From assembly GCA_020351855.1 (NCBI GenBank), contig CP070670.1, positions 28,709 to 64,641 on the forward strand: DNA of 35,933 nucleotides, read 5' to 3'. Positions 24,967 through 32,620 of this stretch are shown piece by piece. This stretch comes from Gemmatimonadota bacterium. GTDB lineage: Bacteria; Gemmatimonadota; Gemmatimonadetes; Palauibacterales; Palauibacteraceae. Numbering within the stretch: the stretch's first letter is position 1; the number at the start of each line of letters is the position of its first letter. The position numbers and the translations under genes were made by a program. The notes under the pieces are model-generated. The model had not been told where the DNA came from and made no database searches. It saw nothing but the letters and a program-made list of their open reading frames with translations.

Positions 24967-25704
24967 TCAGTTCCTCGGATCGAAGTAGAAGGAGACCCGG
25001 AGTCGGTCGCGCGGATACCCCTCGGGCAACGGGCCGAAGGCTCTCGATCGGCCGGCCGCCTCCACCGCGCCGCGCGCTTCCAGATCAAACGATGCATCTC
25101 CCGACTTCTGGACCCACTCGACCTCCCTGACCGTGCCATCCGACTCGATCACGAAGACGATCTCGGCCCGCAGGTGCCGTCCACCCGTCGGTCGTCTCCA
25201 GTACCGGTTGATCTGCCTTACGATGTTCTCCAGGTATTCCGGATAGGCGAAAACCGCTCCATCCAGCTGCACGTTGACCGTCTCTTCCCCGCTCTCCTCG
25301 GCCGCGGCGGGGGGCTGCTCCGGCTCCTTGTCCGGCACCTCTTTCGTCTCCGCCTCCGTGTTCCGCGCGGGTTCCGGTGTCGGCTCCGGTCGCCGCTCGC
25401 GGCGCTCGGTTTCCGTGGGCTTCGGAGGGGACGGACGCTGCGCCCGCGGGGCGAGCTCGGCAGCGGTCGCTACGAGCCTCACCCGATAGGTCCGCAGCGG
25501 GACCGCCTCGAGTGAGGAGGGCATCCGGAAAAGCACCAGCGTCATCAGCACGTGGACGGCCACCGAGCCTGCAATAGCCGAACGCGGAATCCTGGCCCCG
25601 ACCCGGGACGCCTCGGCCGGATCAGCGCCTCGGCCGATGCCGGCCGGCCCTTTCACGCTCCCTCCTGTCGGAGGTGTCGACCCGTCGCTATCCACCCCGT
25701 CCAC
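24967..25704 (-). CDS. TolA/TonB-type energy-transducing protein
   Basis: This protein couples the TolQ-TolR motor to periplasmic partners. The 245-residue product has a cytoplasmic N-terminus, one membrane helix (about 44-61, AIAGSVAVHVLMTLVLF), a Pro/Glu/Lys-rich linker (about 88-150) and a C-terminal TonB/TolA domain (about 160-245, YLENIVRQINRYWRRPTGG, then GTVREVEWVQKSGDASFDL). Its place between tolR and tolB makes it the TolA equivalent, but it lacks the long helical domain of enterobacterial TolA and looks TonB-like. The start is GTG at 25704, inside the tolR gene, with GGAGG close by; a second GTG at 25695 is possible. Confidence 0.85.
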   Translation of the reverse strand: MDGVDSDGSTPPTGGSVKGPAGIGRGADPAEASRVGARIPRSAIAGSVAVHVLMTLVLFRMPSSLEAVPLRTYRVRLVATAAELAPRAQRPSPPKPTETERRERRPEPTPEPARNTEAETKEVPDKEPEQPPAAAEESGEETVNVQLDGAVFAYPEYLENIVRQINRYWRRPTGGRHLRAEIVFVIESDGTVREVEWVQKSGDASFDLEARGAVEAAGRSRAFGPLPEGYPRDRLRVSFYFDPRN

Positions 25705-26113
25705 GCTCCTCCGGCTCGGCGACCAGGCTGACGGCTTCGATATCGGCCTCCTTCAGCTTGCCGATCACTCGGAGCACCGCGCCGTATGAGACGTTCGCGT
25801 CCCCCTTCACATACACCATCTCGGCATCGCGCCGCCTTATGACCTGCACGACCGCCGCATCGAACTCATCCATCGTCACGGGCACGTCGTCGAGGTACAG
25901 GCCTCCCTCCCGATCGATCGTGATGACGATGCCTTCGCTGGCCTGCAGGGGAGCAGCGGGAGCGCGCGGCACCTCGATCTCGACCCCTCCCTGCAGGATG
26001 GGAGCCGTGATCATGAAAATGATGAGAAGCGTGAAGGCCACATCGACCAGGCTCGTTACGTTGATCTCAGCTCGGACGTCCAAGCCCAGGTGACGGCCAG
26101 ATCGACGGTTCAC
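25688..26113 (-). CDS. tolR: Tol-Pal proton-channel subunit TolR/ExbD
   Basis: TolR forms the proton path with TolQ. The 141-residue product has one membrane helix (about 23-41) with the essential Asp24 in VTSLVDVAFTLLIIFMIT. The periplasmic part matches the family (EGIVITIDREGGLYLDDVPV, then VYVKGDANVSYGAVLRVIGKLKEADI). The GTG start at 26113 overlaps the tolQ stop (GTGA). TolR rather than ExbD is inferred from the tolB-pal neighbourhood. Confidence 0.94.
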   Translation of the reverse strand: MNRRSGRHLGLDVRAEINVTSLVDVAFTLLIIFMITAPILQGGVEIEVPRAPAAPLQASEGIVITIDREGGLYLDDVPVTMDEFDAAVVQVIRRRDAEMVYVKGDANVSYGAVLRVIGKLKEADIEAVSLVAEPEERGRGG

Positions 26114-26844
26114 AAACGACCCTCGCGGGCGAGGGTGCCCACGAACTCGCTGGCGAATCCCTCCAGCTCGCTCGTGAACAGACCGAGCTTCGCCGCATAG
26201 TGGTTGTAGGCGATGACCGCCGGGATCGCGACGGCCAAGCCGACGACCGTCGTGATGAGCGCCTCGGCGATGCCCGGCGCCACAGCCGCGATGTTGGCGC
26301 TGCCTCGGGCGGTGATGCCGATGAACGAGTTCATGACGCCGATCACCGTCCCCATCAGACCGAGCAGCGGGCTCACCGAGCCGATGATGGCGAGCCAGGA
26401 AAGACCGTGTGCCAGGTCATCCCTCTCCTGCGCCAGCCCCTTCTCCAGCACCAGCCAGAGCGTATCCAGCTGCGTGGATGTGAGCCCTTCCGTGGGGTCG
26501 ACCGGATCGTGGAGCGCGCGCGGCCGCAACTCGGTGAAGAAGTTGACCCCCTGGCGAAAAACCCGCGTGTAGGGGGATGCGTCGAGCCCCCGCAGGGCGC
26601 CGTATACATCGCTCAGTCCCGCAGAGCTCTCCATCTCCCGAACGAAGGAGTCGCCCTCCTCTCGGACGCGGCGGAACTCCATCCACTTCCAGAAGATCAG
26701 GATCCAGGACAGCAGAGAGAACACGAGAAGCACCAGCAGGACGACCTTCGTGGCAGGCGTGGCCCGGATCACCATGTCCCACGGCGAGTCGAGGGGACGC
26801 GCTTCCTGCAACAGGGCCGGTAGGAGCACCGCGACGGCGGTCAT
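26110..26844 (-). CDS. tolQ: Tol-Pal proton-channel subunit TolQ/ExbB
   Basis: TolQ is the pentameric motor channel that energises TolA. The 244-residue product has membrane helices at about 33-52, 145-172 and 190-215. The second and third carry the MotA/TolQ/ExbB signature: LSWLAIIGSVSPLLGLMGTVIGVMNSF and GIAEALITTVVGLAVAIPAV. I chose ATG at 26844, overlapping the epimerase stop as ATGA; the longer frame to 26919 is inside the epimerase gene. It leads the Tol-Pal set. Confidence 0.94.
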   Translation of the reverse strand: MTAVAVLLPALLQEARPLDSPWDMVIRATPATKVVLLVLLVFSLLSWILIFWKWMEFRRVREEGDSFVREMESSAGLSDVYGALRGLDASPYTRVFRQGVNFFTELRPRALHDPVDPTEGLTSTQLDTLWLVLEKGLAQERDDLAHGLSWLAIIGSVSPLLGLMGTVIGVMNSFIGITARGSANIAAVAPGIAEALITTVVGLAVAIPAVIAYNHYAAKLGLFTSELEGFASEFVGTLAREGRL

Positions 26845-27791
26845 CTTCGGTTCCCCGCTGCTTCGATCGACCGGTACGTCTCCGACAATCCCTCCGCGAG
26901 GCTGTAGGCCGGCTCCCAACCCAGTCGCATCAACTTGCGCGAGTCGAGCGCGCTCCTGGCCAGCTCACCGGCTCGCGCGTCCTCCCGCCGCACCTCCACC
27001 TGGCCCGAGATCTCCATGACACGCTCGACCAGATCGTTGACGCTCGTCTCCATCCCCGTTCCCACGTTGAAGGCAAACGCGTCCGGGGGACCGGAGGGTG
27101 GCAGATCCAGGGTCGAGAGAAGCAGGTTCGCGCTGGCCACGTCCCCGACGTACACGTAATCTCTCGTCTGCTCACCATCTCCGTACACGATCAGCGGCTC
27201 CCCATTCATTGCCCTGAGGGAGAAGATCGCCACGACGCCCGCCTCGCCGTGCGGACTCTGCCGCGGCCCGTACACGTTCGCGTAGCGCAGGGCTACCGAC
27301 TCCATGCCCTGAACGGCGCGGAAGTAGTGAAGGTAGTACTCGCCGCTCAGCTTGCTCACGCCGTAAGGCGAAAGCGGAGCTTTCTCACGCGTCTCCTCAA
27401 TAGGCAGATCGTCGGTCTCGCCGTACACGACCCCCCCGGACGATACGTATACGACACGCCGGACACCCGAGCGCCTCGACGACTCCAGAACGTTGAGCAA
27501 TCCATCGACGTTGATCGAGGCGTCGTCCCGCGGGCGCGCCACCGATACCCGCACGTCGATCTGCGCCGCATGATGGTTCACGACATCGAACCGGCACCGC
27601 CTGAACAGCTCGGGCAGCTCCGGAGACCGGATGTCCATTTCGACGAACTCGGCGCCCGCGGGGACGTTCTCCCGCTGGCCGCTGCTAAGGTCGTCCAGGG
27701 CGGTCACCTCCCAGCCCTCGGCGAGGTACGCGTCGCATACATGGGATCCGATGAACCCGGCGCCGCCCGTCACCAGTACTTTTAGACCCAT
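26841..27791 (-). CDS. NAD-dependent sugar-nucleotide epimerase/dehydratase
   Basis: This extended short-chain dehydrogenase resembles UDP-glucose 4-epimerase. The 316-residue product has the NAD loop TGGAGFIGSHV (8-18), the catalytic VSSGGVVYG then SPYGVSKLSGEYY (YxxxK), and LRYANVYGPRQSPHGEAGVVAIF. NVGTGMETSVNDL is typical of the substrate-binding lobe. It probably interconverts a nucleotide sugar for surface polysaccharide, though the exact sugar cannot be read. Its ATG shares one base with the hemA stop (TAATG), and its stop overlaps tolQ (ATGA). Confidence 0.9.
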   Translation of the reverse strand: MGLKVLVTGGAGFIGSHVCDAYLAEGWEVTALDDLSSGQRENVPAGAEFVEMDIRSPELPELFRRCRFDVVNHHAAQIDVRVSVARPRDDASINVDGLLNVLESSRRSGVRRVVYVSSGGVVYGETDDLPIEETREKAPLSPYGVSKLSGEYYLHYFRAVQGMESVALRYANVYGPRQSPHGEAGVVAIFSLRAMNGEPLIVYGDGEQTRDYVYVGDVASANLLLSTLDLPPSGPPDAFAFNVGTGMETSVNDLVERVMEISGQVEVRREDARAGELARSALDSRKLMRLGWEPAYSLAEGLSETYRSIEAAGNRR

Positions 27792-29179
27792 TAACCTCTC
27801 GCTTCGTTGGTCCTCTCTCCGCGGGCTTCTTCTGGTCCGGCAGCTGACCGGCTTGATGCCGCCAGGCCGTGCGAGCCGCCTCGCTCCCCCTCCGGAACCT
27901 GGGGGGGTCCGTCCAGCCCGAGCTCCGCACGCAGGCTGTCCAGGAACTCGACCGCATTCGGGTCGATCGCCGCCCTGCGCACGGCGACAGTAGACGGATG
28001 CAGCAGCTTGTTGAGCAAGCGGCGAGTAGCCTGCTCGATTCGCTCCCGGTCCAGCTCACTGGGAGCATCCAGGTCGGCGAACAACCGCTCCAGCTCTTCC
28101 AGCCGAATGGCCTCTCCGTGCGCTCGGAGTCCACGGATCACGGGGGCTACGGCGCGCGAGCGATACCATCTCCAGAACCGCGTCGCGTGATCGGTGACCA
28201 GCCGTTCGGCGGGACTGACCTCGGCGCGCCTGGCCTCCTCCGCCTCGCCCACAACCTTCTGGAGGTCATCGATGTTATAGAGAAACACCCCGGGAAGGGC
28301 ACCCGCCTCAGGCTCCACATCGCGCGGCAGCGCGATGTCCAGCACCAGCAGTGGCGAGCCGGTGTCCTGCCGCGCTCGTGACAGGGAGGAGCGGTCGACC
28401 ACGGGGTGCGTGGAGGCCGTCGATGTCACGAGAATGTCGACGTGAGACAGCTCGTCCCAGAATCCCTCCATCGACACGGCAACGCCGCCGATCTGTGCGA
28501 CCGTCTCCCGGGCGCGCTCCACGGTTCGGTTGCCAACGAGGATCTGCGACACGCCCTCCGCCAGCAAGCACCGGAGCGTGATCACCCCCATGTCTCCGGC
28601 ACCGAGCACCATCGCCGTCTTGCCCTCCAGCGACCCGAAGACCTTGATGGCCAACTGGACGGCGGCCGAGGGAATCGACGCGGCACCGTGGCCGAGGCGA
28701 GTCTCGGAACGGACCACGCCCCCGACGGCTCTGGCGGACTGAAACAGGCGGTGCAGCACGGGCCCCACCGTGTTCGGCAGCGAGAGCCCGAGTTCGTACG
28801 CATCGCCCACCTGCCCGAGGATCTCGGCTTCCCCGACCACCAGCGAGTCGAGCCCAGCGGCCACCCGGAACAGGTGAGCCACGCTCTCGTAGCCGCGGCT
28901 CCGGTACACGTGGGGTTCCACCTGTTGGGTGTCCATGCCTCCGCGCCGCGCGATGACCTCGATCGCGGCCGCCTGCGCGGACGCCGGATCGGCGGAGTGA
29001 ATGTAGAACTCCGTCCGATTGCAGGTGGAGAGAACGACGCACTCCTCGACCGACGAGGCCTCCAGCAGACCGGGCACGACCTCCCGCACGCTGTCCGCGT
29101 CGACATGGACGCGCTCGCGCAGCTCGATAGGCGCCGTGCGATGGCTGAGCCCCGCCATCGCGATCGTCGACCCACTCAC
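27791..29179 (-). CDS. hemA: glutamyl-tRNA reductase
   Basis: HemA reduces glutamyl-tRNA to glutamate-1-semialdehyde, the first committed step of the C5 haem pathway; hemL at 2063..3355 encodes the next enzyme. The 462-residue product has AGLSHRTAPIELRE, the catalytic Cys53 in LSTCNRTEFY, GEAEILGQVGDAY, and the NADPH domain VLGAGDMG. The C-terminal dimerisation helices end near LGLDGPPQ and are followed by about 40 disordered residues. I chose GTG at 29179 because GGAGG lies exactly 8 bases upstream; an ATG at 29206 would add nine residues. The HemX-like gene precedes it by 40 bases. Confidence 0.95.
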   Translation of the reverse strand: MSGSTIAMAGLSHRTAPIELRERVHVDADSVREVVPGLLEASSVEECVVLSTCNRTEFYIHSADPASAQAAAIEVIARRGGMDTQQVEPHVYRSRGYESVAHLFRVAAGLDSLVVGEAEILGQVGDAYELGLSLPNTVGPVLHRLFQSARAVGGVVRSETRLGHGAASIPSAAVQLAIKVFGSLEGKTAMVLGAGDMGVITLRCLLAEGVSQILVGNRTVERARETVAQIGGVAVSMEGFWDELSHVDILVTSTASTHPVVDRSSLSRARQDTGSPLLVLDIALPRDVEPEAGALPGVFLYNIDDLQKVVGEAEEARRAEVSPAERLVTDHATRFWRWYRSRAVAPVIRGLRAHGEAIRLEELERLFADLDAPSELDRERIEQATRRLLNKLLHPSTVAVRRAAIDPNAVEFLDSLRAELGLDGPPQVPEGERGGSHGLAASSRSAAGPEEARGERTNEARG

Positions 29180-29187
29180 GCTTCGGG

Positions 29188-29192
29188 CCTCC
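29188..29192 (-). promoter_or_regulatory. ribosome binding site favouring the GTG start of hemA
   Basis: GGAGG reads on the minus strand 8 bases before GTG at 29179. The alternative ATG at 29206 has only a weak GGGTGG upstream. Confidence 0.5.
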
Positions 29193-29219
29193 GCCGACCT
29201 TCCCATGCCGACCACCACC

Positions 29220-30032
29220 CTACAGGAAGAAGCCTGTCTCCCCCGCCGTGATGCGGAGGGCGAGGAAGGCTGCGAAGGTGACGACGAACGCGATGACGCT
29301 GACCACCGCCGCACGCTCCCCTCGAGGGCCGGGGCGCATGCGGGCTACGATGGCCACCAAGTATGCTCCCCACGTCACGATGCCGAGAATCGTCCCCGGA
29401 TCCTCCAGGGCGAGCCCGCGACCGAAGGTAAGCGTCCAACTCCAGCCGGCTATGAGGCCGATCGTGAGCGCCGGGAAACCCACGGCGAGTCCGATCTTGT
29501 TCAGTCGATCAAGCGCAGGCAGGGCCGGAAAGAAGCGGAATACGGATCCGAATTCCTTCCGCTTCAAAGTCCGGAACTGCAGAACGTACATGATCGAGGC
29601 GGCGGACGCAGCGGCGAGCCCCGCATACCCCACGAAGACCGTCGACACGTGAAGCACGAACCACGGGCCCCGGAAGGCGATCTGCCGACCGGCAGGCTCG
29701 ATCCCCATCAGGATCGCCTCTCCGAGGAGCAGCAGCATGGGAGGCAGCAGGAACAGCCCGGCCGACCGGACGTCGCTGCGAACGGAAGCCGCGAACACGA
29801 ACAGACCTATGGCGAAGGCCAGTGAGCTCGATGCTGGCCCGATCCCCACCAGAGGCAGGCTGCGGTAGGCCAGGGCGTAGAGCAGAATCCCGGCCGCGTG
29901 AACTCCGAGACCGGCACCGACAGCCGTCACCTCCAATTCACCCAGCGCCTTCCCCTGGCGGAACCCGCGCAGTTGGAGTACCCAGGCGGTCAGGTAAAGG
30001 GCGAGCGCGATGAGATGGAGGACGAGGATCAT
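29220..30032 (-). CDS. HemX/CcsA-like integral membrane protein
   Basis: The 270-residue product is very hydrophobic, with about eight membrane segments, and belongs to the cytochrome c assembly (CcsA/CcmC/HemX) superfamily. WFVLHVSTVFVGYAGLAAA contains the conserved His region. The area where CcsA has its tryptophan-rich WWD motif reads GRGLALEDPGTILGIVTWGAYL and lacks it. With its position directly before hemA, it resembles HemX of Bacillus, which affects HemA levels, more than a haem-handling CcsA. This is inference; a role in cytochrome c maturation is not excluded. Start is ATG at 30032, 58 bases after the LysM gene. Confidence 0.85.
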   Translation of the reverse strand: MILVLHLIALALYLTAWVLQLRGFRQGKALGELEVTAVGAGLGVHAAGILLYALAYRSLPLVGIGPASSSLAFAIGLFVFAASVRSDVRSAGLFLLPPMLLLLGEAILMGIEPAGRQIAFRGPWFVLHVSTVFVGYAGLAAASAASIMYVLQFRTLKRKEFGSVFRFFPALPALDRLNKIGLAVGFPALTIGLIAGWSWTLTFGRGLALEDPGTILGIVTWGAYLVAIVARMRPGPRGERAAVVSVIAFVVTFAAFLALRITAGETGFFL

Positions 30033-30090
30033 TCAGGACACCAGCCGCGCGACCGGAGTGCGGCTCTCGGGTCTGCTTCGCACGACATGC

Positions 30091-31254
30091 TCAAGGGACC
30101 GTGGATGCCGCCTGTCGGACGAGTCGAACTGGGGCACCCTCCACCGTGCCCACGTCCTGCATGAGCACCACGACCGCGGTTGACGTACCGGGGCGCGTCT
30201 GGACGACTCTCAGGATCGCCTGGCCCTGATCCATCGGTGCGGTGGCGGAATCCGTGGTGCGCACGTCGAACGTCACGAACTCGTCACCGATCCCAACCCC
30301 CTGCTCGGCGCCCACGTCCAGGAAGGCAAGCTCGCTCAGGCCGAGGAGGGGCTGCCGATTGGCGAACGCCAGGATCCGACCCGTGATCCCGCCCTCCACC
30401 TCCCTCAACCTCAGGGGCGGAGCCGACGGGTATGGCAGCAACCGGATGACCGGATCGCCCACTTCGTATGCGCCGAACACCTCGGTGACCCGCGCGTCTG
30501 CTGAATCGGCCGTCACACTCAGAACGGCGAGCACCGCGACCGGCTCGACCACGCGTGCTTCTCTTCCGACTCGGTGCTTCCATTTGAAGGCGAGCAGCCG
30601 GTCGCCGGGAGCCGCTTTCAGCCCGTCGAGGACGAGCCTAACGCGGTGGTTGAGGGGCACGGTTGCCGGCAGCCGGAGACGGAGCGGATTTGCCAGGAGC
30701 TCGCGAGCCGTGCTGGCCACGGGCACGATCTCTCCGGGGCTCGCGAGAAAGGGTGCCGCGTTGAAGTCACTCTGCGAGACGAGCGGGTGGTCCGGCTGCT
30801 CGTCGAGCGCCAACCCGCCAAGCGTGACCGTGCGCTTAGGCGACCGATCGAAAAGGCTCGGGCCCGCGAACGGGTCCTCCTGGACGGTGGGTGAAGGGGA
30901 TGCCTCCTTCTCGAGTCCCGGCGCGACCGCCGCCCCCTCGTCAGCCGGCAGCGGCGCTTCGCTCACCCCCGTGACACCGCCCGGAAGGCTCAGCCTCTGG
31001 CCGGGAAGGAGAAGGTTGGGGTCCGCGATGGAGGATCGGTTCAGCTCGTAGATGGCGCGCCATTCCGGTCCGCTGCCGAGATAGCGGACCGCCAGGGCCC
31101 ACAGGGTCTCGCCGGGCCTGACCTCGTGCCCCCGGGCGCCGACCTCCTGCGCTTCAACACGGGCGGGCAAGCACAGCGAAGCGACCGCGAGACCCCCCAG
31201 AATGACGCAGGGCAAGGAATATGAAACCCGTCGAGCTCGCTTGGTCACAGGCAC
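30091..31254 (-). CDS. exported LysM-domain protein
   Basis: The 387-residue product has a signal peptide (about 1-35, hydrophobic VILGGLAVASLCLPA, ending EAQ). A single LysM domain follows at about 38-90 (HEVRPGETLWALAVRYLGSG, then LNRSSIADPNLLLPGQRLSLPGG). LysM binds peptidoglycan. The remaining 290 residues have no domain I recognise; they are mostly beta-predicted, with a Pro/Glu-rich stretch near 100-125. GTG at 31254 is chosen for its GGGGGAG ribosome site; the frame upstream to 31377 covers the intergenic region. It heads the hemX-hemA-tol run. Confidence 0.85.
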   Translation of the reverse strand: MPVTKRARRVSYSLPCVILGGLAVASLCLPARVEAQEVGARGHEVRPGETLWALAVRYLGSGPEWRAIYELNRSSIADPNLLLPGQRLSLPGGVTGVSEAPLPADEGAAVAPGLEKEASPSPTVQEDPFAGPSLFDRSPKRTVTLGGLALDEQPDHPLVSQSDFNAAPFLASPGEIVPVASTARELLANPLRLRLPATVPLNHRVRLVLDGLKAAPGDRLLAFKWKHRVGREARVVEPVAVLAVLSVTADSADARVTEVFGAYEVGDPVIRLLPYPSAPPLRLREVEGGITGRILAFANRQPLLGLSELAFLDVGAEQGVGIGDEFVTFDVRTTDSATAPMDQGQAILRVVQTRPGTSTAVVVLMQDVGTVEGAPVRLVRQAASTVP

Positions 31255-31583
31255 CCACGCTCCCCCATCAGTTGGGCATCGGCTTCTCCGGACGTCAACA
31301 TAACGGCAAATCACCGTCCCTGCATACCTTTCCTGCCCCCACCACCCTCCGAATGGTTGCCGATTTTGGCGGCACAACTGTCAATGCTGCAACAACTTGC
31401 GCTATCTCGCAAAAATGTTGCCTGCCGAGGCGGCCGCGCTACGCCGGCGTATGCTCCTTCCGAGCCGCGAGACCGGCATGGGCGATCCACGCGGCCGGCT
31501 CCCACCGCGAGTACGGCTCTTGCTGTCCTCGTCGTCGCGCGCACGGGCAAACCGATGCGTGGCGACGCTCGAAGGAGTCACCC
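31255..31583. other. divergent intergenic region with short inverted repeats
   Basis: This 329-base gap separates the LysM gene (minus) from the small exported protein gene (plus), and must drive both. It is richer in A and T than its surroundings. Two short inverted repeats are visible: TGCCG/CGGCA at 31358-31374 with a 7-base spacer, and TTGCG/CGCAA at 31397-31412 with a 6-base spacer followed by an A run. They could be operators or chance. I could not place a well-spaced -35/-10 pair in either direction. No gene or RNA is recognised. Confidence 0.5.
31260..31266 (-). promoter_or_regulatory. ribosome binding site for the LysM gene GTG start
   Basis: GGGGGAG reads on the minus strand five bases before GTG at 31254, favouring it over GTG at 31248. 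Confidence 0.5.
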
Positions 31584-32093
31584 ATGATCACTCGCGGCAC
31601 ACCGTTGCTTCTCGCGACCTGCACGGCGACCGCCGCTGCGCTTGTTCTCCGATCGCAGGAGGATCCGGCGTCCCTGGCCCACGAGTTCGTCAAGGCCGCC
31701 GACGCAGGCGATCGCAGCGCCCTCGAGGCCCTGGTCCACCCCGACGTCGCCCGGTTCCACAGGGCTCGTGATCTGGAGCGTTGGGAGGAGGTTCTTGACA
31801 GCTGGGCCAGAACGAGATTCGAGCCGGATCACGACGTCGTGGTCCGTCCGGCCGCGGAGGTCGAGCTGTACAATGAGGAACGGCACACCCTCGTCCTGGG
31901 TGACCGCCTGCAGTTTCGATTCCCGCTGCACCCTCCCAGCCACTTCCTCATCATGCGGATTCGGGCACCGGCCGACTCGGCCCCGGCAAGCGATCGAACG
32001 GACATCGGCGGATCCAATGCCGTGGAGGCCGTGTTCGAGCAGGGAGGCCGTTGGTACCTGACCGTCCCGGTCGTCGAGATCCTGCCCGACTAG
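31584..32093 (+). CDS. small exported protein of unknown function, possibly NTF2-like
   Basis: The 169-residue product starts with a hydrophobic segment (LLLATCTATAAALVL), probably a signal peptide or anchor. The next part, SLAHEFVKAADAGDRSALEALVHPDVARF, resembles the opening of SnoaL/DUF4440 (NTF2-like) proteins, and the C-terminal EAVFEQGGRWYLTVPVVEI is compatible with their last strands. The fold call is tentative and no function can be assigned. A good ribosome site (AAGGAG, 7 bases) precedes the ATG. It stands alone on the plus strand and ends 6 bases before the convergent ssb stop. Confidence 0.75.
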   Translation: MITRGTPLLLATCTATAAALVLRSQEDPASLAHEFVKAADAGDRSALEALVHPDVARFHRARDLERWEEVLDSWARTRFEPDHDVVVRPAAEVELYNEERHTLVLGDRLQFRFPLHPPSHFLIMRIRAPADSAPASDRTDIGGSNAVEAVFEQGGRWYLTVPVVEILPD

Positions 32094-32099
32094 GAAGGC

Positions 32100-32546
32100 T
32101 CAGAACGGAAGATCGTCTTCCCCGGCGAGGGAGTCGTTGGAGAAGTCCGAGTAGTCATCATCGGCAGAACGATCGCCCCGGCCGGCGCCACGGGCGTTGC
32201 CTCCCGCATCGGCACGGCCGCCCAGCATCACCATCTCCCGGGCCCTGATCTCCGTCGTATAGCGCGTCTGGCCATCCTGACCTTCCCACTGGCGATACTC
32301 GATACGGCCCTCGACGTAGACGCGGTCGCCCTTCTTCAAGTATCGCTCGCAAATCTCCGCCAATCGGTCCCAGGCCACCACTCGGTGCCACTCTGTCTTC
32401 TCCTGCTCGGCCCCGCCGCGGTCCGTCCAGCTTCGGCTCGTGGCGACGGACAGGGTGGCAACTCGCGTACCGCTTGGCGTGCTTCGGACTTCGGGATCGG
32501 CACCGAGGTTGCCGATCAGCATGGCTTTGTTGAGGCTTCGGGCCAT
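32100..32546 (-). CDS. ssb: single-stranded DNA-binding protein
   Basis: SSB coats single-stranded DNA in replication and repair. The 148-residue product has an OB fold over residues about 1-108 (NKAMLIGNLGADPEVRSTPSG, EWHRVVAWDRLAEICERYLKKGDRVYVEGRI). A Gly/Asp-rich linker follows, then the acidic tip DDLPF that recruits partner proteins. It has its own promoter candidate, whose -10 box overlaps the rimI stop. The next gene on the left is convergent with a 6-base gap. Confidence 0.97.
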   Translation of the reverse strand: MARSLNKAMLIGNLGADPEVRSTPSGTRVATLSVATSRSWTDRGGAEQEKTEWHRVVAWDRLAEICERYLKKGDRVYVEGRIEYRQWEGQDGQTRYTTEIRAREMVMLGGRADAGGNARGAGRGDRSADDDYSDFSNDSLAGEDDLPF

Positions 32547-32590
32547 CGGCCTGCATCCGCGAAGAAGGGTTCGTCAGGTCAGGAGGCGCA

Positions 32591-32620
32591 AGCTTAACGG
32601 CCGCCCGGCGGCGATGTCAA
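32591..32620 (-). promoter_or_regulatory. promoter candidate for ssb
   Basis: TTGACA (32620..32615) and TAAGCT (32596..32591) are 18 bases apart on the minus strand. The -35 box is a perfect consensus and lies in the last codons of rimI; the ATG follows about 45 bases later. Confidence 0.6.

Noticed and set aside
28406..29251. 281-residue plus-strand open frame opposite hemA
   Set aside because: Antisense shadow with no domain and no ribosome site.
31321..31335. TACCTT on the plus strand as a -10 box for the small exported protein
   Set aside because: It matches the TPR-gene -10 box, but no TTG lies 17-18 bases upstream and it is about 260 bases before the ATG.
31358..31412. Inverted repeats as a possible CRISPR or attachment site
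   Set aside because: Only two unrelated short palindromes, no repeat units or spacers, and no integrase or cas gene nearby.
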